Source: Candidatus Woesearchaeota archaeon (GTDB lineage Archaea > Nanobdellota > Nanobdellia > Woesearchaeales > UBA525). From it: a DNA stretch of 7,791 bases. Positions within the stretch are counted from its first letter, which is position 1. The number at the start of each line of letters is the position of its first letter. The stretch is from contig DUGD01000082.1 in assembly GCA_013331575.1 (NCBI GenBank), positions 12,644 through 20,434 of the forward strand. Direction: 5' to 3'. Shown in pieces: positions 1 through 5,645 of the stretch. The translations under genes were made by a program, and so were the position numbers. The notes beneath the pieces are model-generated. The model was not told the origin of the DNA and searched no databases. It saw only the letters and a program-made list of their open reading frames with translations.

Positions 1-58
1 CCAAGGCAGCGCTTTGCGGTGTTCTGGTACTGGATGACTGCGTGTTCTTCTCAGTCTT

Positions 59-751
59 CTATTTTGTTGGCTTCACTCCTGTAATCTTTGTCTTGTAGTC
101 CGCATAGTCTTTCGCGAATTGCGCGAGTCCTTTGTCTGTGAGCGGGTGGCCGATGAGTTGTTCGAAGACCTTGTAGGGGATGGTCGCTATGTCCGCGCCT
201 GCGAGTGCTGCTTCGCGCACGTGGCTTGGGCTGCGTACCGACGCGACGAGCACTTTGGTCTTGTAGCCGTAGTTCGCGTAGATCTGCTTGATCTCTTTGA
301 TGAGTGCCATGCCGTCTCCGCCTGTGTCATCGATGCGGCCGACGAATGGGCTGATGATGAAAGCGTTCGCTTTCGCCGCGAGGAGCGCTTGGTTCGGTGA
401 GAAGCACAGTGTGACATTCGTGCGGATGCCGCGCCGGGCGAATTCCTGCGCCGCGACCAGTCCTTCTGTGGTCATTGGGAGCTTGACTATCACGTGCTTG
501 TCCCATTTGGCGTATCCTAGGCCTTCCTTGATCATCTCTGGTGCGGTCGTGCTGTTGACTTCTGCGCTCACAGTGAAATCGTCTCTGATCCCAGCATCCT
601 TGAGGATCTTGACGATGCTCTTGATGACTGTCGGGAAGTCCTTGCCCTCTTTGGCGATGAGCGTGGGGTTCGTCGTGACGCCGTTGATGAGGCCGGTCGC
701 CGCCGCCTTTTTGATCTCATCGATGTTGCCGGTGTCGATATAGATGTACAT
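59..751 (-). CDS. tal: Transaldolase, small TalC/FSA-type subfamily
   Basis: The 230-residue protein is a single-domain TIM-barrel transaldolase. The family moves a dihydroxyacetone unit between sugar phosphates (sedoheptulose-7-P + glyceraldehyde-3-P to erythrose-4-P + fructose-6-P) in the cytoplasmic non-oxidative pentose phosphate pathway. Visible landmarks are Asp6 in MYIYIDTGN, the substrate-loop motif NGVTTNPT at 23-30, and the Schiff-base lysine Lys90 in VIVKLPMT. SPFVGRIDD at 134-142 and the phosphate-binding SVRSP at 171-175 follow. Fructose-6-phosphate aldolases carry Gln and Tyr at two acid-base positions; here they are Glu64 (SAEVNS) and Phe136 (SPFVG), so transaldolase is favoured over aldolase. 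Length is normal for the subfamily (about 210-230). The ATG at 751 is preceded by GGTGAG five bases upstream. It lies downstream of the lactonase gene on the same strand but has its own TATA box. Confidence 0.95.
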   Translation of the reverse strand: MYIYIDTGNIDEIKKAAATGLINGVTTNPTLIAKEGKDFPTVIKSIVKILKDAGIRDDFTVSAEVNSTTAPEMIKEGLGYAKWDKHVIVKLPMTTEGLVAAQEFARRGIRTNVTLCFSPNQALLAAKANAFIISPFVGRIDDTGGDGMALIKEIKQIYANYGYKTKVLVASVRSPSHVREAALAGADIATIPYKVFEQLIGHPLTDKGLAQFAKDYADYKTKITGVKPTK

Positions 752-756
752 GGAGC

Positions 757-762
757 CTCACC
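757..762 (-). promoter_or_regulatory. Shine-Dalgarno site of the transaldolase gene
   Basis: On the minus strand GGTGAG ends five bases before the ATG at 751. It matches the anti-Shine-Dalgarno end of archaeal 16S rRNA and supports this start codon. Confidence 0.7.
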
Positions 763-824
763 ATCCCTTCCCTGCTTCAGGGTATCGGCATCATTGTGCC
801 TCTGACGGTTGCACTACACAAGTC

Positions 825-838
825 TATTTATAAATATT
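825..838 (-). promoter_or_regulatory. TATA box for the transaldolase gene
   Basis: Read on the minus strand the sequence is AATATTTATAAATA, a strong archaeal TATA box. A start point about 26 bases downstream would fall near 804 and give a leader of roughly 50 bases that includes the GGTGAG site. The element is nearly palindromic, so its direction is inferred from the transaldolase gene lying downstream; no gene starts on the plus strand nearby. Confidence 0.7.
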
Positions 839-958
839 CTGGTCGTTGTCCGTCGATAACTATGTCGAGAACTCTGCGCCGATCGTGTCGGGTATTCGTC
901 TTCATCTTTGGTGATGGTGCCGGTTCACGGTCAGGGTGCTGCCGGGGTCGTCCCCCGC

Positions 959-1654
959 TCAGTTGAGCCACGTGATGACTGTCGCAACAGGTATCCCTTG
1001 CACGAGCCTAGCCGGGCAATCAGCGATGTGCGTGTCGGGTTTCATGAAGAGCTCGTACGCGTGGCGCTTCTCCCCTATGAAGAGCAGTATCGCTTCGGAC
1101 GCGGTCAAGAGCAACGGCACGCTCGCCGTGATACGCTCTTTGGGAGTTTTCGGCGCGTCATGGATGAGGATGTACTCCGACGTGCGGTCGCCGAGCGCCG
1201 CATGCCGGGGGAAAAGCGATGCGATATGCCCGTCTTCGCCGCTCGAGAGGAGGATGATGTCCAGCTGCGCTGACGATCGTAGCGAACTGAGCTCTCCGAG
1301 CGCCTGCCGCGCCTCAACAGCCATGGATTCATGGTGCGCGCTCATGAATGGATGCCACGCGATATCGACGCCGGCATGGTGCAGGTGTTCAAGGTATGGC
1401 AACGCGACAGGATAGTTCTTCTCATGGCCTGCGCGTTCATCAAGCCAGAAGACTTCGATGCGGCCAAGGCCTTTGAGCTGCGGCGCGTATGGCAGGAGCA
1501 TGTCCATGATGTGCGGTATCGATCTGCCGCCGACGATACCGAGGACGCACAGGCGCTGCTTACGCAGGCAACGTCCAAGGCTGTCGACAAGCCGTGCGGT
1601 GGCAGTGGCGTACGCGCCGTTCTCTGTCAGTTCCGTTATTGTCTGTACAGTCAT
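959..1654 (-). CDS. pgl: 6-phosphogluconolactonase (SOL/DevB family)
   Basis: This 231-residue protein belongs to the SOL-type lactonases of the NagB superfamily. They hydrolyse 6-phosphoglucono-1,5-lactone to 6-phosphogluconate, the second step of the oxidative pentose phosphate pathway. Family motifs appear in order: VGGRSIP at 41-47 (the family's GGxTP loop), FWLDER at 69-74, and EDGHIASLFP at 140-149 with the likely catalytic His143. PKERITASVP at 171-180 and the C-terminal VATVITW follow. The related glucosamine-6-P deaminases have DGHIAFNEP instead of DGHxASLFP, which argues for the lactonase. An in-frame GTG at 1657 could also start translation, but GGTGA at 1659-1663 leaves one base to GTG and four to ATG, so ATG 1654 is preferred. 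Glucose-6-P dehydrogenase is not in the window. Some loops differ from the consensus (Arg in GGRSIP, LLSSGEDGH), so divergence in substrate is possible. Confidence 0.87.
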   Translation of the reverse strand: MTVQTITELTENGAYATATARLVDSLGRCLRKQRLCVLGIVGGRSIPHIMDMLLPYAPQLKGLGRIEVFWLDERAGHEKNYPVALPYLEHLHHAGVDIAWHPFMSAHHESMAVEARQALGELSSLRSSAQLDIILLSSGEDGHIASLFPRHAALGDRTSEYILIHDAPKTPKERITASVPLLLTASEAILLFIGEKRHAYELFMKPDTHIADCPARLVQGIPVATVITWLN

Positions 1655-1710
1655 CACGTCACCCTCTCGTTTTCTCTCTCATATTCTCTTCTTCCGGTAT
1701 TGTCCTTGTT

Positions 1711-1720
1711 CTTATATTGT
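1711..1720 (-). promoter_or_regulatory. Candidate TATA box for pgl
   Basis: The minus strand reads ACAATATAAG about 57-66 bases before the ATG at 1654. A start about 25 bases downstream would leave a purine-rich leader of roughly 30-35 bases that contains GGTGA. It is weaker than the transaldolase box. The rest of the 1655-1841 gap is purine-rich on this strand and includes a low-complexity run of TACT/ACTG-like words around 1768-1802. Confidence 0.4.
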
Positions 1721-1841
1721 CCTCTTTCCCAGCAAGGTTATCATCGTATTGCCTATGATCCTGTCGTACTGTACTACCTACTGCCTATACTACTGTATAC
1801 TCCTCTTGTCCTGGTGGTATCATCATTAGTTCCATCATTAC

Positions 1842-3230
1842 TTATCGTTCATTGTTATGTTTTTTTATCGTCTCTTTACGTCGGGCGGGTTTCATCGCGG
1901 TTCGACGCTGTGTCGCGCGTGGTTTGGCGCCTGATTCCGAGGGGCCGATTCGTGCGCAGCGCGCCGATACGACTCGTTCTTTCACGTACTCTTTCCCGAG
2001 TAACGCTCGGACGAGCGGCAGAGGCTCCCTATAGCGTCGGTGTTCGATGGCATGCAGCCTGCCGTCTTTGGAGTACGTGGTCTTGTGCGTCGCGGCGAAA
2101 CGCGCGGCATCTTTCGTCTTATGCACTGGCGGTCCCACAATCATCATCTCCACGGATAGCTTTTGGGCGGGCAGCGCGTATGCGAGCGTCGCGCGTTTGG
2201 TCGTGAACTCCCATGCGGAAGCGGTAACTGTGAACTCGTTATCGAGCAGACCGCGCAGTACGTGCTCGTGTACCTTGAGGCATTTGGCGCCCACGACGTC
2301 TTTCTTCCCCGGGAGCGGTGTGATTGTCACGATGATGGCTTGGTCTCCCGGGTGGGCTGCGCAGAACTCCTTATGGGAGAATGGCGTCACGGTGAAGAAC
2401 CGCGCCTGTTCGTCCGGCGATGATGCCTGGTACTCTTTTGCCGCCGTGCGCAATCGATTGTACGCTTGCTTTGTGACTGCCGCCGCGCTGTTGCGGTCCT
2501 GCTGCACGGGATCGACGATGACGAGCGGTGCGAACACCTTGGCGTCGTTGAGTTGCGTGAGCGGATTATCCAGCCGTGATTCTGGGTCGAGCACCGTTTT
2601 CGCAGGCCACGATGCGGCGGCCTCGAGCACGTTGCGGAATCCACCGTACTGGATATTGAGAAGATCAACGACGTGACCTGAGAATCCGCCGATGTAGCTC
2701 TCGGCTCCATACACCTTCATGGCTTTGCAGAATTGCTTCGTGAGCCGGATGTCTTGGGAAAGCCAAGGCTTAGCCCTTATCTTGGACAGCACGTACGCGA
2801 CGTGCAGCGGACTCATGTCGGTGACATTGCGCGCTTCCACCCAGGAATCTATCTTGAGCACCGGGACGAACTCGAAGGTGTACTCTTCGCGTTGGATGTG
2901 GAAATAATCCCGCGATCCGTGCACCCGTTCGACTTTCCGGAATACCGCTTTGAGCACGCGCTCGAGTATCTCCGGGATCTCCTTGTCGGTGTAGCTCGTC
3001 GCGAAACGCACGAACACATCGATATCGTGATCACCTTGCAGATAGGTGCCTTTTGCCGTGCTCCCGCCCAGCGTCACCGTCGCCAAGATCTGTTGTTTTT
3101 TTATCTCGCGCTCCACTGCGGTGATTGACCGTTGCACTACTGCAGGGATGTATTCGGGCGGCGTTATGCGCCGGAGTGTCGCGTTCTCAACCGTTGTGCG
3201 TCGCGGCGGTCCGTTGTTGTCGTGTAGCAT
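1842..3230 (-). CDS. cca: CCA-adding tRNA nucleotidyltransferase, archaeal class I
   Basis: The enzyme adds or repairs the 3'-terminal CCA of tRNAs from CTP and ATP without a nucleic-acid template. The 462 residues show the class I layout: a nucleotidyltransferase head with LGGSTAKGTYLQGDHDIDVF at 54-73, catalytic Asp69 and Asp71, and a third carboxylate probably Glu120 in TFEFVPV. This spacing matches that remembered for the Archaeoglobus enzyme (59, 61, 110). The central domain carries YGAESYIGGFSGHVVDLL at 174-191 and DPVQQDRNSAAAV at 240-252. The tail domain includes VGPPV at 366-370. The last 20 or so residues are rich in Arg and Lys, beyond the conserved body, and may contact RNA. ATG 3230 has no clear ribosome-binding site, and no better start lies before the conserved N-terminal helix. 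The gene follows the PAC2 gene by 114 bases with no obvious terminator between, so co-transcription is plausible. Confidence 0.95.
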   Translation of the reverse strand: MLHDNNGPPRRTTVENATLRRITPPEYIPAVVQRSITAVEREIKKQQILATVTLGGSTAKGTYLQGDHDIDVFVRFATSYTDKEIPEILERVLKAVFRKVERVHGSRDYFHIQREEYTFEFVPVLKIDSWVEARNVTDMSPLHVAYVLSKIRAKPWLSQDIRLTKQFCKAMKVYGAESYIGGFSGHVVDLLNIQYGGFRNVLEAAASWPAKTVLDPESRLDNPLTQLNDAKVFAPLVIVDPVQQDRNSAAAVTKQAYNRLRTAAKEYQASSPDEQARFFTVTPFSHKEFCAAHPGDQAIIVTITPLPGKKDVVGAKCLKVHEHVLRGLLDNEFTVTASAWEFTTKRATLAYALPAQKLSVEMMIVGPPVHKTKDAARFAATHKTTYSKDGRLHAIEHRRYREPLPLVRALLGKEYVKERVVSARCARIGPSESGAKPRATQRRTAMKPARRKETIKKHNNER

Positions 3231-3344
3231 AGTCGGGCTCTTGTTCGGGTTGATTGTTCGGTCACGGTAGCATGTTTGCGTAGCACGTTTTTCGGCAGGT
3301 TTTCATCCTGTCCTTTCGCTGTTTTGTCGTTTATTCTCTTGTCG

Positions 3345-4031
3345 CTATCCCAGGTAGTCCATGCTCTTTCTATCCTGTTCTGTGAGCGCTTTCTGGCTTT
3401 GCGACATCATCCCTTTGAGTTTGTCTTCGAATGTTTTCGCCTGTTCGAGGAGCGGTTGGTAATCTACTTGTAGCCCCATCGCCTTATCGAGGAATTTCAC
3501 GATCTCGGCCGCCGCTTTGCTGTCCGGCATCTCGAGCTGTGTCGATGCGAAGATGCAGTTTGTCGGTCTCGAGCAGAGGAGAAGCGCGCCGCTCACGCCC
3601 ATGATGACCGATTCGTCCATGCGTTTCGCACCGTGCTGGGCCAGTTGTTCGTCGCCGAAGAAGTAGAGTTGGGTCTGTTCGTCTCCGATCGAGTTTGCGC
3701 CATCGATGCACGTGATGGTTTTCGCGTTCAGTTCCTTCGCGAGGTCCGCGATGGCGTGCGCCACTGACCACTCCTGCTTCTTGAGGTTGAGGATGGTGTA
3801 GATGATGATGGTGTTGTGCGCCTCGCTGTAATGCACCGACATCGGATGCACTAGTCTCCCCTTGTGGATGGCGGCGGTGGGGGGGAGTTCATCATAGATG
3901 AATCTCCCGATCTGTTCGGTCTTCATGTGGTCGATGAGGAATTCCGTGACGATGGGGCCGACGAGGCCTACGCCGGGGAATCCTACGATGATGGTCGGTT
4001 CTTTAGGGTGTTTATCCAGTTCGATGCGCAT
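3345..4031 (-). CDS. PAC2-family proteasome assembly chaperone homologue
   Basis: The 228-residue protein belongs to the archaeal PAC2 family (COG2047), related to eukaryotic proteasome-assembly chaperone 2 and to archaeal PbaA/PbaB. Members are cytoplasmic and some bind the 20S proteasome. The signature GFPGVGLVG is at 17-25, and a Rossmann-like core follows with IIIYTI (75-80) and ITCIDGANS (106-114). The C-terminal helical segment after MPDSKAAAEI (168-177) is typical of the family. The protein ends MDYLG. A proteasome-docking HbYX tail would need Tyr as the second-last residue, but here it is third from the end, so direct docking is uncertain. ATG 4031 has GGAG eight bases upstream. It is the first gene of the minus-strand cluster. 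Family assignment is firm; the actual partner is unknown. Confidence 0.9.
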   Translation of the reverse strand: MRIELDKHPKEPTIIVGFPGVGLVGPIVTEFLIDHMKTEQIGRFIYDELPPTAAIHKGRLVHPMSVHYSEAHNTIIIYTILNLKKQEWSVAHAIADLAKELNAKTITCIDGANSIGDEQTQLYFFGDEQLAQHGAKRMDESVIMGVSGALLLCSRPTNCIFASTQLEMPDSKAAAEIVKFLDKAMGLQVDYQPLLEQAKTFEDKLKGMMSQSQKALTEQDRKSMDYLG

Positions 4032-4065
4032 AGTGTCAGCTCCGTGATTGTGTGCAATTCCGTAT

Positions 4066-4080
4066 TCGCATTATGTATCT
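4066..4080 (-). promoter_or_regulatory. Candidate TATA element for the PAC2 gene
   Basis: The minus strand reads AGATACATAA here, about 40 bases before the start codon. It would give a short leader carrying the GGAG at 4040-4043. A second candidate, ATTTTAAACA at about 4147-4156 on the same strand, matches the TTTTAAAC boxes of two downstream genes better but would leave a leader of about 95 bases. I cannot decide between them. Confidence 0.3.
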
Positions 4081-4159
4081 CTTTCTTATGTCGATGCCGT
4101 TAATGTCAATACTTCTATTGCATTACGCTGTTATCCGTCGTATGGCTGTTTAAAATGCT

Positions 4160-4422
4160 TGCGTTCATCATGCTCGTAGACGAATGGTGTATGACTGTGC
4201 CTTGGTATGTGGCCTGAGGCGCGGGGAGAAAGACTTTCGCCACTGCGAGCGCCGAAACACTTGTTGCGCAAGCAAGGTGTCCGCCGCGGTAGGAAGGGAG
4301 ATGTGTGTACGCCAAATCTTAAGCAAAATTCTGCAAAATTCTATGTGGTCCTGACAACGCGGGCCGTCTTTTTCCTAAGCGTCATCCCTCATTAGCGTCG
4401 GTCATATGCTGCGAGATGCGAA
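4160..4422. other. Intergenic region, possible small RNA, no convincing gene
   Basis: This stretch separates the divergent PAC2 and membrane-protein genes. It contains inverted arms GGCGC (4218-4222) and GCGCC (4249-4253), a palindrome TTGCGCAA near 4264-4271, a tandem 10-mer at 4323-4342, and a T-run within GTCTTTTTCC at about 4366-4375. A TTTAAAA element at 4149-4155 could start a plus-strand RNA near 4178 that ends at the T-run. I found no tRNA, 5S, RNase P or SRP RNA hallmarks. Open frames here lack protein-like composition. Confidence 0.3.
4323..4342. repeat. Tandem repeat of a 10-mer, GCAAAATTCT x2
   Basis: Two perfect adjacent copies of GCAAAATTCT lie about 110 bases upstream of the membrane-protein start. 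A 10-base period places both copies on the same face of the helix, as in some operator sites, but no regulator is evident. Confidence 0.6.
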
Positions 4423-4432
4423 TTTTTTTATA
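4423..4432 (+). promoter_or_regulatory. TATA box of the membrane-protein gene, leaderless
   Basis: TTTTTTTATA ends 24 bases before the ATG at 4456. With the usual spacing of 25-27 bases from box centre to start point, transcription would begin at or within a base or two of that ATG, so the mRNA is probably leaderless. This favours ATG 4456 over the in-frame GTG at 4450. Confidence 0.65.
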
Positions 4433-4455
4433 GTGATGCCCTCAACAGTGTGTAC

Positions 4456-5076
4456 ATGGGTGTTGAGGTCGTGTATGCGTGGCTGGCTGCATTCTTTGAT
4501 CAGCAGTTCTTCAATATCCTGCTCGCGACGGGTCTCCTCTTCCTTATTATGTTCGTGACGTGGTGGGTGTATCGCAAACTTTCGACGCGTAACCTCTTCC
4601 AGCTCTTCACAAAGAATACGAAGCGTTCCGCGCCGAATTTCGGTGATTACCTCGTCTACGCGCTCAAGTATTTCTGCATATTTCCCTTGCTCACCTTCGT
4701 GGGATTCCTCATCTTCGCGTTCTCGCTTTTTATGCTCATGAAACCCTCCACTGCCGATATGCAGGCGAACGTGCTCTTCATAGCAATAGTGATGGTCAGC
4801 ACTATCCGTGTCGCGGCGTACGTCCATGAAAGCCTCGCTGAGGATTTCGCCAAGCTAGTGCCCCTCTCATTACTGGGCGTTCTCCTCTCGTCGCCCTCTC
4901 AGGTGGCGGGTGTGGGTGGTGGGCAGATTGCAGGATTCATCTTCCTCATCCCCTCAGTCATCAAATACTTGCTGTTCATTGTCATACTCGAAGTCCTTCT
5001 GAGAGGGGGCACTTGGCTATTTGGTCACCTTCATATGGCCGATGACACTGTGGACGATGGTCGTCCATCTCCTTGA
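4456..5076 (+). CDS. Conserved archaeal multi-span membrane protein, function unknown
   Basis: This 206-residue protein is an integral membrane protein. Hydrophobic stretches lie at about 17-39, 71-95, 104-123, 131-146 (weaker) and 159-182, so four or five spans are likely. A basic loop follows span one (YRKLSTRNLFQLFTKNTKR, 39-57), and the C-terminus is short, polar and acidic. The stretch STIRVAAYVHESLAEDFAKL at 115-134 followed by VPLSLLGVLL resembles a conserved segment I recall from uncharacterised DPANN membrane proteins; this is memory, not a search. There is no signal peptide separate from span one and no recognised catalytic motif. The gene starts with ATG at the expected transcription start. 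An in-frame GTG six bases upstream is less likely. It is divergent from the PAC2 gene, and I assign no function. Confidence 0.8.
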   Translation: MGVEVVYAWLAAFFDQQFFNILLATGLLFLIMFVTWWVYRKLSTRNLFQLFTKNTKRSAPNFGDYLVYALKYFCIFPLLTFVGFLIFAFSLFMLMKPSTADMQANVLFIAIVMVSTIRVAAYVHESLAEDFAKLVPLSLLGVLLSSPSQVAGVGGGQIAGFIFLIPSVIKYLLFIVILEVLLRGGTWLFGHLHMADDTVDDGRPSP

Positions 5077-5077
5077 A

Positions 5078-5099
5078 TTGTTCTGTGGTTCTTGTTTTG
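5078..5099 (+). terminator. T-rich tract after the membrane-protein gene
   Basis: Directly after the stop codon the plus strand is T-rich (TTGTTCTGTGGTTCTTGTTTT). Archaeal termination commonly uses such tracts without a strong hairpin. A second T6 run at 5244-5249 could be a back-up terminator, though it also forms part of a TATA-like box. Confidence 0.35.
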
Positions 5100-5243
5100 C
5101 GTTGCCCATCATTATTGTTCGGGTGTGCATCATGTTGGGAGCGCTTAATGGGCAGCTTGATGGAGGCGCATGATGACTGCGTTTGATGGGTGGTGTGGTG
5201 CGGGCGAATGCTGTATTGTAGCTTCTTTTGCGGAGTGACGCTC

Positions 5244-5252
5244 TTTTTTATA
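5244..5252 (+). promoter_or_regulatory. TATA-like box upstream of the transporter region
   Basis: TTTTTTATA matches the box used by the membrane-protein gene. It predicts a start near 5275. That is about 40 bases before an in-frame TTG/ATG (5313/5319) of the transporter frame, but about 350 bases before the transporter's family-like start at 5625. What it drives is unresolved. Confidence 0.4.
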
Positions 5253-5289
5253 CGCCAATGAGCTGAGTCGGAACGTCGTAAATGGAGCT

Positions 5290-5316
5290 GCAATCATCAT
5301 GAATCATCATGATTGC
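5290..5316. repeat. Tandem 10-mer AATCATCATG x2 inside an inverted repeat
   Basis: AATCATCATG occurs twice in tandem at 5292-5311. The block is flanked by perfect 8-base inverted arms, GCAATCAT (5290-5297) and ATGATTGC (5309-5316). It lies about 15 bases after the predicted start of transcription from the 5244-5252 box and contains the stop codon of the candidate minus-strand gene. It could be an operator or an RNA hairpin. Confidence 0.6.
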
Positions 5317-5645
5317 TCATGGATAACCAGACTTTGGATGCGTGCTGTATGGTCGGGTTGAACAAACACAACGGCAATGGCCATCGAATGCTCGGGCGTA
5401 AGCTCCTGCAGCACAGGCATCCTCTGCATCGACTGCGTAAACGAGCGACGTTCCACAGTCATATCGGCGCGCACCGTCGCGAGATCGCTCTCCAAAAAAG
5501 GATGGATTCCGCGGGCGTCGCGTTCGACCAACGCGCGCGCGATGCCGATAGAGAGGTTGTCGATATCCCGGCGCTCCCTGATGATCTTCCCGTCCCTCCT
5601 GCATCGCCCTTCGTGGGCGTGCCTGTGCTCACCCAACGCCAGCAT
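5307..5645 (-). CDS. Candidate small protein of unknown function, minus strand
   Basis: An open frame of 112 residues from ATG 5645 lies opposite the upstream part of the transporter frame. Its translation has plausible secondary-structure patterns, for example SMAIAVVFVQ followed by HTARIQSLVIHEQS at the C-terminus, and SIGIARALVERDARGIHPFL earlier. First codon positions are purine-rich. The same DNA read in the transporter frame gives an Arg- and His-rich, low-quality sequence. Against it: I recognise no family, there is no TATA box or good ribosome-binding site upstream, the ATG overlaps the transporter's first codons, and mirror frames in this GC-rich DNA often stay open. The frame runs on to 6038, but that part is clearly the transporter's shadow. 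It may be a remnant of a longer gene. Confidence 0.35.
   Translation of the reverse strand: MLALGEHRHAHEGRCRRDGKIIRERRDIDNLSIGIARALVERDARGIHPFLESDLATVRADMTVERRSFTQSMQRMPVLQELTPEHSMAIAVVFVQPDHTARIQSLVIHEQS

Noticed and set aside
119..743. Plus-strand open frames across the transaldolase gene
   Set aside because: They are mirror frames of a well-recognised minus-strand gene and show no family motifs.
1768..1802. TACT/ACTG low-complexity words after the CCA gene
   Set aside because: The units are irregular in length and sequence, so this is not a CRISPR or true tandem array.
1331..2206. A 291-codon plus-strand open frame
   Set aside because: It overlaps the pgl start, the intergenic gap and the 3' end of the CCA gene; the translation is Arg/Ser/Leu-rich and unlike any protein.
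4115..4315. A 66-codon minus-strand frame upstream of PAC2
   Set aside because: No ribosome-binding site, no consistent structure pattern and no recognised motif; probably chance.
4200..4330. Possible tRNA or other stable RNA gene
   Set aside because: The short stems do not form a cloverleaf, no T-arm consensus is present, and RNase P and SRP signature sequences are missing.
4402..4827. A 141-codon minus-strand frame rich in Glu, Lys and His
   Set aside because: It is the antisense of the membrane protein; opposite strands of hydrophobic genes typically read as Glu/Lys-rich.
5160..5270. Box C/D guide RNA suggested by ATGATGA near 5170 and CTGA near 5264
   Set aside because: The boxes are too far apart, no paired C'/D' boxes are evident, and terminal stems are missing.
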